Virus record (IMG/VR): IMGVR_UViG_3300027974_001900
Location: 53,361-117,360 of that record
Reading direction: 5' to 3' (one strand)
DNA: 64,000 nucleotides
From: a virus
The notes beneath the pieces are model-generated. The model saw only the letters and a program-made list of their open reading frames with translations. It did not search any database and was not told where the DNA came from. The first letter of the stretch is position 1; each line of letters starts with the position of its first letter. The position numbers and the translations under genes are program-made. This document shows, one piece after another, positions 45,719 through 54,111 of this stretch.

Positions 45719-46018
45719 TTACCCATTGTCAGTTTGTTTTGGCATCGTTGCGACTCTTTTGTTATAAGTACCAAGTATTCCATAACCTGCAATATCCTGC
45801 CAAGGATCTTCATTGAATGCACTTTTATCATTAGCAATCCTAAATAGTTTGTCAAGAATTCTTACCACTGCAAGCATATCACCATATTGTTCTGGTTTAA
45901 TACCTTGCGGAAATAATATTCTAAGCATTTCACCAGCATTATCAAATGCTGAACCATAAGCTTGATTTTTCTTATCTACTAGCGCACCAATTTCTTTACC
46001 AATTTGTTCGTAAACCAT
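45719..46018 (-). CDS. DUF1599-like small protein, 99 aa
   Basis: The sequence VDKKNQAYGSAFDNAGEML, with ILFPQGIKPEQYGDMLAVVRILDKLFRI, resembles DUF1599/nucleotide-modification-associated domain 1 proteins, which contain a K-N-x-x-Y-G motif and a conserved R-DK. Those proteins occur in phages, often near nucleotide metabolism or DNA modification genes. Here the neighbours are PhoH (36 bases downstream) and the lipoprotein with its terminator (upstream). The start codon has a GAGG 5 bases upstream. The family call is moderate; function is not known. Confidence 0.68.
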   Translation of the reverse strand: MVYEQIGKEIGALVDKKNQAYGSAFDNAGEMLRILFPQGIKPEQYGDMLAVVRILDKLFRIANDKSAFNEDPWQDIAGYGILGTYNKRVATMPKQTDNG

Positions 46019-46032
46019 AAATACCTCATAAT

Positions 46033-46057
46033 GAAAAAGCCCAACCGAAGCTGGGCC
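46033..46057 (-). terminator. Rho-independent terminator after the lipoprotein gene
   Basis: On the minus strand, GCCCAGC-TTCG-GTTGGGC forms a 7-bp stem (one G-U pair) with a UUCG tetraloop, followed directly by a run of five T. It lies between the lipoprotein stop and the DUF1599-like start, so it should stop most transcripts that enter from the lipoprotein side. It is the only clear terminator I see in the window. Confidence 0.88.
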
Positions 46058-46080
46058 AAAACTTGCGTTTTAATTATTTT

Positions 46081-46290
46081 TTAGTCACCTACGGATGCAT
46101 CAGTTGCAGTAGATGCGTCTGGTGTTGCTACAGTTGCAACATCAACTGCAGAAACATCCTCTGCAACGTCTACTGCATCAATATCCGAAACTACGTCGGT
46201 TGCTACAGTATCGGCTGCTGTAGCCTGTGTGTCTTTGTCGCAAGAGGCAAAGGCAACTAGGGCGGCGCACATAACAAAAAACTTCTTCAT
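46081..46290 (-). CDS. Small low-complexity lipoprotein, 69 aa
   Basis: An N-terminal signal (MKKFFVMCAALVAFASC) ends in a lipobox-like FASC with the lipidated cysteine at C17, followed by Asp at position +2. In enteric bacteria Asp+2 keeps lipoproteins in the inner membrane. The rest is a low-complexity Asp/Val/Ala/Thr chain (VATDVVSDIDAVDVAEDVS) with no domain. It has a strong AAAGGAG ribosome-binding site and a terminator directly after it, so it may be highly expressed as a separate unit. It could be a superinfection-exclusion or surface protein; that is inference. Confidence 0.8.
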   Translation of the reverse strand: MKKFFVMCAALVAFASCDKDTQATAADTVATDVVSDIDAVDVAEDVSAVDVATVATPDASTATDASVGD

Positions 46291-46305
46291 TAAAAACTCC
46301 TTTTA

Positions 46306-46491
46306 TTAAACAACTGTGTCATCTTCGGTGGCTTTTTGATTAAACAAACGACCAGTATTTACCGACCATTTGTGTGTCTCTGGCGCACCTCGATTGTCTG
46401 TGAATGAATGATACCAGACCAACCTATTTCCGTCAAGCTGGCATCCTTCAACATTACATAGTGGGCAACGAGTAAATTTCTTCATAATCAA
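46306..46491 (-). CDS. Small Cys-containing hypothetical protein, 61 aa
   Basis: Starts at ATG 46491 or, two codons later, ATG 46485 (MKKFTRC). The protein has a CPLC-x3-C cluster near residues 9-17 that could hold a metal, then a beta-like core (LVWYHSF, THKWSVNTGRL) and an acidic tail. No family is recognised. It overlaps the 57-aa gene upstream by 4 bases and is 15 bases upstream of the lipoprotein. Confidence 0.7.
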   Translation of the reverse strand: MIMKKFTRCPLCNVEGCQLDGNRLVWYHSFTDNRGAPETHKWSVNTGRLFNQKATEDDTVV

Positions 46492-46661
46492 TCCAACAAT
46501 AAATCTTTTTTCTTTGACTCATTTAGATTCTTTGATTCGTATTCCTTCCATAATTCTTCTTTTTGAAGATCGGCAAGATGTGGATACTTTTTAAAAACTT
46601 CTTGAGTTGTAAGGTTTTCTTCTAACTTGATCTTCTCGATCATTTCAGTAACTTTACCCAT
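46488..46661 (-). CDS. Very small helical hypothetical protein, 57 aa
   Basis: Below the usual ORF size cut-off: ATG 46661 to TGA 46488, exactly filling the space between the histone-like gene (stop at 46664) and the 61-aa gene (overlap of 4 bases). The product is charged and helical (MGKVTEMIEKIKLEENLTTQ, ending ESKKKDLLLD). Coding is inferred from the perfect fit between neighbours, not from homology. Confidence 0.65.
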   Translation of the reverse strand: MGKVTEMIEKIKLEENLTTQEVFKKYPHLADLQKEELWKEYESKNLNESKKKDLLLD

Positions 46662-46663
46662 TT

Positions 46664-46867
46664 TTAGCCCTCTGCAGTCTCTGCAACGCCTTCACCACTG
46701 TCTACGCCGAAGGAAGCTTGGCGAACCTCTTGTAGAGCCTTCTTGGCGTCTTGCAAGGCAACTCTGACTCTACGAGCAGCTGCCTTATTACCGCGATCTG
46801 CCTTCTCGGCATCGCCTTGTAGTGCAGTTAGTTCAGTAACAACTTGAGTTAATCTTTCTAGTAGCAT
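46664..46867 (-). CDS. Histone H1-like (Hc1-like) small protein, 67 aa
   Basis: A helix-pair sequence with DAEKADRGNKAAARRVRVALQ and DAKKALQEVRQ corresponds to the Hc1-type histone H1-like proteins, which carry a similar KGNKAA-xR-xRK block and a following helix. Such proteins bind and compact DNA or act as nucleoid factors. The C-terminus here is acidic (DSGEGVAETAEG), unlike basic histone tails. The ribosome-binding site AAAGGAG is strong. Placed next to the ClpP-like gene and above a small-gene run, it may pack phage DNA or alter host DNA structure. Confidence 0.65.
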   Translation of the reverse strand: MLLERLTQVVTELTALQGDAEKADRGNKAAARRVRVALQDAKKALQEVRQASFGVDSGEGVAETAEG

Positions 46868-46878
46868 AATTTTCTCCT

Positions 46879-47529
46879 TTAAATAATTTCATCGGCAAAG
46901 CCGCTGTTTATAATTGTCTCAGAATCCATCCATAGATCATGTTTCATCATTTCAAGGATTTCTTCTTCAGAAAGCTTACTTGTTTCCAAATAAACATTTT
47001 TTGCAGTATGCATCAATTTTTCTTGATTTTTAAGCTCATCTTTAAATTCTTCATATTTTCCACCTAACATTGTTGCAGATAGTTGATGAATTAACATAAA
47101 AGAATTTTTGTAAATATATCTCTTCTTACCAGCTAAGAACAAGAATGTTGCAGCAGAAGCAGCACAACCGTCTATATAGGTATGAATTGGTGTCTTACAA
47201 GCTCTAATACAATCGTATGCTGCAATACCAGCAAACAATGAGCCGCCTTCGCTTTGAATATGAAGCTCGATTGGCGGCGGTGGAATATTAAATGTAAGTC
47301 CAATGACCTGCATTTCTTTATCCAGTCTTTTAACTAGTTTATTGAGTTCTAAAACTTCTTTATCGCCTATTTGTGTATAAAAATAAATTTTGTTTTCATC
47401 CTGATCAACTCCAGTTACTAGTCCTGATGATTCGGGATGTGACATATAATAAACTTGTTCTTGGGGAATTTCCGGTTCTTGTTTAACTTCTTCTTTTTTC
47501 TTTTTTGCGTTCCAATAAACGGATCTCAT
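46879..47529 (-). CDS. ClpP-like serine protease, 216 aa
   Basis: The ClpP fold shows EGGSLFAGIAAYDCI, the nucleophile in GCAASAAT (S125), the histidine in MLIHQLS (H148) and an acidic residue in KHDLWMDSE (D198/D202). The first 35 residues are a charged, Lys/Glu/Gln-rich extension not found in bacterial ClpP. Phage ClpP homologues often mature head proteins; a cytoplasmic degradation role with host ClpX is also possible. It follows the Calx-beta fibre gene by 6 bases and precedes the histone-like gene by 11. Confidence 0.88.
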   Translation of the reverse strand: MRSVYWNAKKKKEEVKQEPEIPQEQVYYMSHPESSGLVTGVDQDENKIYFYTQIGDKEVLELNKLVKRLDKEMQVIGLTFNIPPPPIELHIQSEGGSLFAGIAAYDCIRACKTPIHTYIDGCAASAATFLFLAGKKRYIYKNSFMLIHQLSATMLGGKYEEFKDELKNQEKLMHTAKNVYLETSKLSEEEILEMMKHDLWMDSETIINSGFADEII

Positions 47530-47535
47530 TTTACC

Positions 47536-50500
47536 TCATGGTTTGCGTATTTTTCCAGTTCCCTTAAGATTCAAGGAGAATGGTACTTGTTGTGTTCTTC
47601 TAGTAAATTGATACGATAAATTAGCATAATCGTTTATCGTATAGTCTTTATTTAGATTAGAATAAATGCTCGTGGACTGTGTTATTGTAGTTGATGTGAT
47701 CGCTACACTTGCTGTCAGTATACTACCAGATGATAAATTTGTCAATGATGTAAATTTAAGATTTAAGGTAGAACTTGGACCCCATGAAGAAAGTGTTGAA
47801 ACTGTTATATTTTTTGAACCACTTTCTTGGTTTGCCCAGTTAACAGTATAAGGGAAAATATTTGCATAGTCAACCCCTGCTACTGCTGTACTACTTGATG
47901 ATGCATCAACTATTACGGAGGCTGAAACGTCCTTGCCGTTATATCTCTCTACTTGAACATTTATTGCGTCAGGAATTGATACTGCATATGAACTTGTTAC
48001 AAACCTTACAGATCCAGTTATTTCATAATCTAAAATATTTAACTGGAACGAAGAAGTTGGTCCTATTGCCGAGACAGAAGAAGAGTTTATTCCAAAAATA
48101 ATTGTTCTGTCGCCATCTAATAGATTATTGTCATAAACAGATGCAGTTATATATCTTGTATCTTTTGTTTGATCTGCCCATATTATATTAAATGGACTTG
48201 ATTGGGTAATACCATTATAAATTATATCGTATTGTGTTCCTGAGGTTGCTGTTCCACCAATTGTAATAGATGCTGTTTCTGCTTGATCTCCACCGTATAG
48301 TCTATTAACTGCAATATAATAAGAACCAGTATTTTCATAAATTGTTGCAGAACTTCCACTAAATGTTACGGAACCAGTTTCATTGTCTATTATTGTTAAT
48401 ATTAAAGTGCCTTGTGATCCTGTCTTTGCAGTTCCGGCTGTAGTTGTAAGTGAAGAGAAAGTTATATAAACAGGGTCATTTGCTTCATCTATTAAATCAT
48501 CTGTTAACGCATAAACTACTTGTGCCGTTGTTTGACTACCAGAAAAAATAACACTTCCAGCTGATCCTGTTTGTGGAGAAATAGTTCCCGCACTTGAAGA
48601 ATAAAACAAACTCGCTGTTACTGCTCCATAAGAACCACTCGTTCTTAAAACATTTATTGTTGCATTACTGGCAGTTTCATATGCAGATAAAGAAGTTACT
48701 TCCCAATTAAATGTACCAGGCTCTTGATCGACAATAGTGATTGTTGAGCTTGTTATTGCATACGGAAGAAAGCTGCCTGTTGATAATGAATATAAATTTA
48801 TTCCAAAATTTATATTTGATGTTTGTACATTATCATACAAAATAGGTATGCTTGCAGATAATCTGCTAGTATTTCCATCTACCCAAGAAAAAGTTCCTGA
48901 TATTGCTGTGTAATTTGTACCGGAAACCGCTGTTCCGTTTGTTGTAATATAATTTACGGATAGTGGACCATTAGATCCAGATAGACGATCAACATAAACA
49001 GTTACCGAACCAGATGCTTCCCCTGTGTTATATGATGCACTTGTAAATGAAGGATTCCCCTCTTCATAATCTAAAATATTAAGAGTAAAAATGAACGGAG
49101 AAGTTGTTGTTACATTTGTTGAACTTGCCGTTTGAATTATTAAACTAAATGAAGAAGATGTACCTGTATAAGTTGTATTATCTATTATAGATGCTGTAAT
49201 ATACTTTGTAGTTGTATCGCTTGCTGACCAAGATACATACAATGGTAACTGCGCAGAAGAAGAATAAGTTGTACCGCCTAATATTAAATTATAGTTTGTA
49301 CCTAAAACAGCGGTCTGTCCAGATGATCCAGTTGTAAATGATGCTGTTGCAGATTGTCCAACCGAAGCTGTTGCTACTTGTATACTAAACACATAAGACG
49401 ATGTATTTTCATATACAGAAGATGAACTTGTATTAAAAGAAACAACGGCGTTTGATAATACACTTGCGGAATAAGCTAAACTACTATACGCGGTATAGGA
49501 TTGACCAGAACCAGTAGCAGTTAGAAAAACGTTACCACCGCCTGTTACCATTGTTGAGGCAGAGTGAATGTTTCCGTAAGTACCCCAGTCTCTTGTGTTT
49601 AACATAGAACCAGTTTCTTCAAATCTCCAGTTGAAAATAACAGCTCCATTTTTTCCAGAATAATAAGAACCAGTTATTACTTCTGTTGGATCTGACCAGT
49701 TACCTGAATTGAATATTGCAGAGAAAAAGCTTGCATGGTTTGCAGGAGTTGCTGCATCCAAGGTTCCTAAGAAAACATCATCAAAAGAGCCAGACCAGCT
49801 TTGACCTGTGGAAATAACACCAGCCGATCTATATTGACCTAATATAATATTTTGAGAAGAGGTAATATTACCGTGAACAGAGGCAAAGGTCGCAGATGAA
49901 GAAGCAAAGAAAGCACCATCTCTATATGCCGCTACGTTATAACCTGTCGTACTCGTTCTGCGAATTGCCCAACCATAATGGTGCCATTGAGGAACTAGTT
50001 TTGCTGTTGTTGGTGCGCCAGTGCCGCCGCCTTGTAACATGTTGGTGGCAGTAAATAAATTTGCATTACTATTTGAATCTCTATAGACAATTCTTAAATC
50101 TTGCGTAGCACTTACTTTATTAATAACAAGACCCTGATTTCCCGAGCCAGCATCACCAATCGTAATAAGACCTCTTAGCGGATCATCAGAATCATAATCT
50201 GCTCTAGCCCAAAAACCTAAAACTATATCTTTTGAACCAGTAAGAGTACTAGAACCAGTAAACATGCCGGGAGCAAATGTTAAGTATGATTCTTTTGGAA
50301 ACGTAGCTCCATACTGATTTCTTATTACACCAGACGCAGAATCAACAGTTTGTATACCGCTTCCTGTCCAATCTAATTGAAATCCTCCTAAAGTTCCTAC
50401 TGTATTCGTAGAAGTTCTGCTACCAAATCTTATATATGCTCTACCTGCAGAAGCAGTAATAGTTTGAGTACTTAAAGTTCCAGATAAAACAGCTAATAAA

Positions 50501-50757
50501 GTTTCGTCTACAGTAAGTCCAGAATAGGAAGAAGTATTTGGAATACCATTATAAATTCTTAAAGCATCATTTGGATCAATCGCACCACTTATAACGTTAA
50601 GTGTTAATGTTCCAGTTGTATATTGTGGAGCAATTAATACATAATAATTTTGACCAGATGAATAGCTACCAGTTGGACCACCAGAATCAAATAAAGAACC
50701 AGTTTGATCTGTTAAAATGTAAGTATTTCTAAACTGATTAAGATTATAATTAGCCAT
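47536..50757 (-). CDS. Large adhesin/tail fibre: CUB-like, LamG-like and Calx-beta repeats, 1,073 aa
   Basis: The N-terminus (about 1-130) follows a CUB-like pattern: FDSGGPTGSYSSGQNYYVLIAP, then DALRIYNG and a Gly-rich strand. Residues about 150-370 are LamG-like (VLGFWARADYD, WHHYGWAIRR, YRDGAFF, FDDVFLG). From about 430 to 1,010 there are at least four Calx-beta-type repeats with the motif YENTxSYxFSIQ or YETASN and ITASIIDNTTY/YDNN. Calx-beta domains bind Ca2+ and are common in bacterial adhesins. No signal peptide: it is probably a virion fibre or head decoration recognising surface glycans. Base use matches its neighbours. Confidence 0.85.
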   Translation of the reverse strand: MANYNLNQFRNTYILTDQTGSLFDSGGPTGSYSSGQNYYVLIAPQYTTGTLTLNVISGAIDPNDALRIYNGIPNTSSYSGLTVDETLLAVLSGTLSTQTITASAGRAYIRFGSRTSTNTVGTLGGFQLDWTGSGIQTVDSASGVIRNQYGATFPKESYLTFAPGMFTGSSTLTGSKDIVLGFWARADYDSDDPLRGLITIGDAGSGNQGLVINKVSATQDLRIVYRDSNSNANLFTATNMLQGGGTGAPTTAKLVPQWHHYGWAIRRTSTTGYNVAAYRDGAFFASSSATFASVHGNITSSQNIILGQYRSAGVISTGQSWSGSFDDVFLGTLDAATPANHASFFSAIFNSGNWSDPTEVITGSYYSGKNGAVIFNWRFEETGSMLNTRDWGTYGNIHSASTMVTGGGNVFLTATGSGQSYTAYSSLAYSASVLSNAVVSFNTSSSSVYENTSSYVFSIQVATASVGQSATASFTTGSSGQTAVLGTNYNLILGGTTYSSSAQLPLYVSWSASDTTTKYITASIIDNTTYTGTSSSFSLIIQTASSTNVTTTSPFIFTLNILDYEEGNPSFTSASYNTGEASGSVTVYVDRLSGSNGPLSVNYITTNGTAVSGTNYTAISGTFSWVDGNTSRLSASIPILYDNVQTSNINFGINLYSLSTGSFLPYAITSSTITIVDQEPGTFNWEVTSLSAYETASNATINVLRTSGSYGAVTASLFYSSSAGTISPQTGSAGSVIFSGSQTTAQVVYALTDDLIDEANDPVYITFSSLTTTAGTAKTGSQGTLILTIIDNETGSVTFSGSSATIYENTGSYYIAVNRLYGGDQAETASITIGGTATSGTQYDIIYNGITQSSPFNIIWADQTKDTRYITASVYDNNLLDGDRTIIFGINSSSVSAIGPTSSFQLNILDYEITGSVRFVTSSYAVSIPDAINVQVERYNGKDVSASVIVDASSSSTAVAGVDYANIFPYTVNWANQESGSKNITVSTLSSWGPSSTLNLKFTSLTNLSSGSILTASVAITSTTITQSTSIYSNLNKDYTINDYANLSYQFTRRTQQVPFSLNLKGTGKIRKP

Positions 50758-51070
50758 TCATGTTTTTCCTATTTTTAACAGGTATTTTATACTTAAACAT
50801 ATTTCTTTCTAATGTATCTATATCTAAGCCTAAAAATCTTGATGTACCTTTCTTTGTCTTTTTCAAATCGAGAGCAAATTTTATTAACCCTTCAGTAATT
50901 ACTTCTCTGATTATAAAATAGAGTTTATAACCCATTAAATTATTTTTGAAAGATTGATCTTCTAACTCTAAACGCAAAAAGAAGATCTCTTCGAGTGTTA
51001 GGTGTTTTAACATCACCTCAAACTCCTCGTTGGATCTTCTTTCTTCTCTTAATTTTTTAATTAATGACAT
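50750..51070 (-). CDS. Fis-like helix-turn-helix protein, 106 aa
   Basis: The C-terminal third (FALDLKKTKKGTSRFLGLD, then DTLERNMFKYKIP) matches the Fis/NtrC-type helix-turn-helix, where the first helix is followed by an AxxLGI-like turn. The N-terminal part, with LTLEEIFFLRLELE, is the helical domain seen in related phage proteins. It probably binds DNA, for instance to regulate late genes. It overlaps the fibre gene by 8 bases and the 310-aa gene by 1 base. Similar proteins occur in T4-like marine phages in my memory; no target site is visible. Confidence 0.75.
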   Translation of the reverse strand: MSLIKKLREERRSNEEFEVMLKHLTLEEIFFLRLELEDQSFKNNLMGYKLYFIIREVITEGLIKFALDLKKTKKGTSRFLGLDIDTLERNMFKYKIPVKNRKNMNG

Positions 51071-52002
51071 TATCTTAACAAATGAGCGAGAATTTGATCG
51101 CTTAATTTCTTTGATTCAACTAATCTTCTTCTTTTCTTACCTTCTGCTAATGGAGCTGGTGTGCCACCAGCGCCGCCTTCGTAAGATTGACCAGTTTGCT
51201 TAATTTTCTCATAAGCAGATGTTGTTGGCTCTTCAACCATTCCTTGTAAGTCTTTCTCAAAGCGGTCAAAGTATAGTTTTAAATTAGTTAATAGATAATC
51301 AAAAAAGATCTTTCTATCTTTTGGTAATTCTAATAATTTATAACCATTTTTAATAGTTGTACCAATACCTCTTTTATTCCAAGTTCTTAGGGCGATATTT
51401 CTACCTGTTAGGTCTTGCCCTGGAATTGTAAACGACTCTTCAGTTTGTTCTTCTTTAGTTTTCTTTTTATCATCTGGTTGATCATTGGTTTTAACATCAA
51501 TCATCTTACCTTCTTCACCAGAAGGTTCGTCGCCTATTTTAATATCAATACCTTCTTTATCTTCTTGTTCTTGTAGATTTTCTGTTGCTTCTGGAGGTAA
51601 TTCACTTTTTACAGCATCTGGTATTGCTTCTGCACTGATAGATCCTTCTCCTCCTTCTTGGTCTGCATCAAAGGCAGCATCAGCAGCTAAAAGAATGTCA
51701 ATGGCAGCACGAATAATGTGTGCTCTGTAAGATTTTCTTTGATCTTCGCTTGATGTTAGTTTTTTGTAGTCAGATTCAATAGCTGGAATAATAGAAGTCA
51801 AAACAGATTCAAGCTCATTAATACCAGTTGATGCACCAGGAACAACTGATTCTTTTTCTTGTAGAAGTTTACGAATAGCTGTTCTTAGAATCTTCTCTTC
51901 TTTTAATGTTTGCTTTTGTTCTTCTTGTTTTTTAGCATGATTTTCAGCTAAATACTTTCTAACAAACATTCTTAGCTTCTTTTCTTCCAGTTTATTTGAC
52001 AT
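51070..52002 (-). CDS. Hypothetical charged protein, possible head-internal protein, 310 aa
   Basis: The protein is charged, with a Lys/Glu/Gln-rich helical start (LRMFVRKYLAEN, LRTAIRKLLQEK), an acidic central linker rich in Glu/Asp/Gly and a C-terminal globular part (LTGRNIALRTWNKRG) ending in LVESKKLSDQILAHLLR. The terminal helices resemble the short tails on neighbouring proteins. Motifs L-A-E and L-Q-E near the N-terminus could be prohead-protease sites of the T4 type (L/I-x-E). It lies between a ligase-like fusion and a Fis-like protein. No catalytic motif; a scaffold or internal head role is conjecture. Confidence 0.7.
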   Translation of the reverse strand: MSNKLEEKKLRMFVRKYLAENHAKKQEEQKQTLKEEKILRTAIRKLLQEKESVVPGASTGINELESVLTSIIPAIESDYKKLTSSEDQRKSYRAHIIRAAIDILLAADAAFDADQEGGEGSISAEAIPDAVKSELPPEATENLQEQEDKEGIDIKIGDEPSGEEGKMIDVKTNDQPDDKKKTKEEQTEESFTIPGQDLTGRNIALRTWNKRGIGTTIKNGYKLLELPKDRKIFFDYLLTNLKLYFDRFEKDLQGMVEEPTTSAYEKIKQTGQSYEGGAGGTPAPLAEGKKRRRLVESKKLSDQILAHLLR

Positions 52003-52015
52003 TCTTTAATTCCTC

Positions 52016-54100
52016 TTACTTATTATAAATACTATTCACTCTACTAATTAGATCTCCAAGATTTAATTTTGGTTGAATTGGTTGAGGTTTATGTAGTTCT
52101 TTATTTATTATTTGAATAATAGTGTTTTCTTTTAATGATTGAACTTCTTCTTTTACACGTAAAATATCATATGCTCTCTTTTGATATTCTGGTGTACTTA
52201 GAATTTCTTCTGGTAGATATTCGTTTATTGTTTCTATATCATTTTCTGCTACTGCGTTTCTAAACTCTGTTGAAGCGTATTCACTTAAAATATCCTGCTC
52301 TCTACTCGCACCACTCTTCAATGCGACAGGAATTTCGTATTCTTCTCCAAACAAAATTTGCCACGGTTTATCTTTTACAAACTTTGATAGGTTAGAGTAA
52401 TAACCACGATCTTTTCTACTAACCCCAAGCAAGATTACATCACCAGGTTGTGTTTTGTCAAGATCGTTGTTGGGATTAGCGATATAGTCATAGACATCCT
52501 TGACAGGATTCTCGCGTTTTGTTATTCTTAACTCCACAAGGTCTTGCAAGCCAGAAGCTTCTAAATACAAATTAAATAATTCCATAGATTGTCCAAGTGT
52601 AAATTCTTGGTTGTCTTTGGAATACCTTGCTCTATCACCAACTATAACAATAACTTTTTCTACTGTAAAATTCTTATTATTAATTTCTGGTAGTTTAATA
52701 AAGTTCTTAATAACTTCTAAATGACCTTTATGTGGTGGTTTAAAAGCTCCAGCATACAAAACTTTCATCCCATTTGCTTCAACAGTTTTGCTTTCATTTA
52801 ATTGTTGACCATCATATTTCATCATATTTACAATTTGATTGACAGGACCAAAAGAAGATGTTAACTTGTAAGTGTGATCCTTATAGCGGAACACTAAACC
52901 CTCAACAGGGTTACTCACCAACTCCACAAAGTTAATGCTACTACCTTTAAGTTTATCCATCTGCTTTCTTAAATTACTTTTCTGTTTATCAGTTCCGCTA
53001 CTGTTAATATTTTCTATTGCTTTGTTAACCATAGAAATAATGTCTTCTGCTGTTTGCTTTTGGTTGGATACATACAAGCTCTCGTGTTTATCCAATAAAA
53101 TAGAAGAACAGTTAAATATTATTCTTTCTAATGGTTGTCGTAAGGTTCTGAAAATTTCTTTGGCAGGCTCTTCATTTGTAAAGTTCTTAATAGCTCCGCT
53201 ATTCTGCATAGATGAAGTTGTAAAGAATTCATTTATTCGTGGTTTCTTAACGTGCTTTGGACCAAAACCAACTGAAAGAATTGATTTAACTACAAATTCA
53301 GTTTGTTGGTTATCTAAGTTAGCTTTTTTATCTGCTAGGTATTTCTCTATGCCTTTAATAAAATACTTTCCTACGGTATCTTTCATATCCAGTCCAAACT
53401 TTTTGAACTCTTTTCGTAGGTCAATTAATTCCGCCTCAATAGCCCCAGGATTTATACGGTCAATTTTGGAAGGCTTATCATCGGTAATTTGTATTCCGTT
53501 AGTATTTGTAGAATTACCAAAAAGTTTAGATAAGTCAGCAAATTTTCTTTGTATTTCTTCTGTATCGGAAGCTTCGATTGTTCCCTTAGCAGAATCTATT
53601 TTAATATTTCCCAGTTTGTGGAAAATTAACATTTTTCTTGCATACTTGATTACATTTGGAGTGTTTGGGTCAAGTAATTCTACGTTAAAAAAGAACTGCG
53701 GATTTCCTTGGTTGTCTTTACCAAAGATCATTTCTTTTGATGAATCAGAAGAAAATACTACATTAACAACTTTTTCAAAATATCCCAATAATTCTGTATA
53801 TGTTCTAACAACATTAGAAGGAACAGGTTTTTTGTTGTCTTGAATACGCTTTGATGTAAACTCATCTCTCAATTCTTCAATGGTTACACCAGCAGTTTTA
53901 ATTTGTCCATTATTTCTTAATAATTTTGCTTTTTTATCCTTAGTTGAATAAGAGAGATAAATGTTATATCCGTCTACTTTTTCGTAGATTTGAATATCTC
54001 CTCTATTTTCAGCAATATCTCGATAAATTCTTACAACATCTTCTAATGTAAGATCAGGGTCTTCATATAAATGATCTATGTGTCCTGTTAATCCGCTCAT
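52016..54100 (-). CDS. Ligase-like adenylation domain fused to GxFxPxHxGH nucleotidyltransferase, 694 aa
   Basis: The N-terminal domain has IYEKVDGYNIYLSY, where K41 in K-x-D-G is the adenylation motif of DNA/RNA ligases, and EGLVF (E400) with YKLTSSFG (K412) matching ligase motifs IV and V. The C-terminal domain carries GAFKPPHKGH (G451-H460), the nucleotide-binding HxGH motif of cytidylyl/adenylyltransferases such as NMNAT, plus VSRKDRGYY near the C-terminal side. Thus two nucleotidyl-transfer domains share one chain. A link to NAD or RNA repair is plausible but not provable here. A 147-aa gene follows upstream by 11 bases. Confidence 0.85.
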   Translation of the reverse strand: MSGLTGHIDHLYEDPDLTLEDVVRIYRDIAENRGDIQIYEKVDGYNIYLSYSTKDKKAKLLRNNGQIKTAGVTIEELRDEFTSKRIQDNKKPVPSNVVRTYTELLGYFEKVVNVVFSSDSSKEMIFGKDNQGNPQFFFNVELLDPNTPNVIKYARKMLIFHKLGNIKIDSAKGTIEASDTEEIQRKFADLSKLFGNSTNTNGIQITDDKPSKIDRINPGAIEAELIDLRKEFKKFGLDMKDTVGKYFIKGIEKYLADKKANLDNQQTEFVVKSILSVGFGPKHVKKPRINEFFTTSSMQNSGAIKNFTNEEPAKEIFRTLRQPLERIIFNCSSILLDKHESLYVSNQKQTAEDIISMVNKAIENINSSGTDKQKSNLRKQMDKLKGSSINFVELVSNPVEGLVFRYKDHTYKLTSSFGPVNQIVNMMKYDGQQLNESKTVEANGMKVLYAGAFKPPHKGHLEVIKNFIKLPEINNKNFTVEKVIVIVGDRARYSKDNQEFTLGQSMELFNLYLEASGLQDLVELRITKRENPVKDVYDYIANPNNDLDKTQPGDVILLGVSRKDRGYYSNLSKFVKDKPWQILFGEEYEIPVALKSGASREQDILSEYASTEFRNAVAENDIETINEYLPEEILSTPEYQKRAYDILRVKEEVQSLKENTIIQIINKELHKPQPIQPKLNLGDLISRVNSIYNK

Positions 54101-54111
54101 TGGTTATCTTC

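Noticed and set aside
52935-53843. Long plus-strand ORF of 302 codons
   Set aside because: It lies wholly antisense to the ligase/nucleotidyltransferase fusion, which has clear motifs in its own frame. The plus-strand product is Leu/Ser/Ile-rich, the usual shadow composition.
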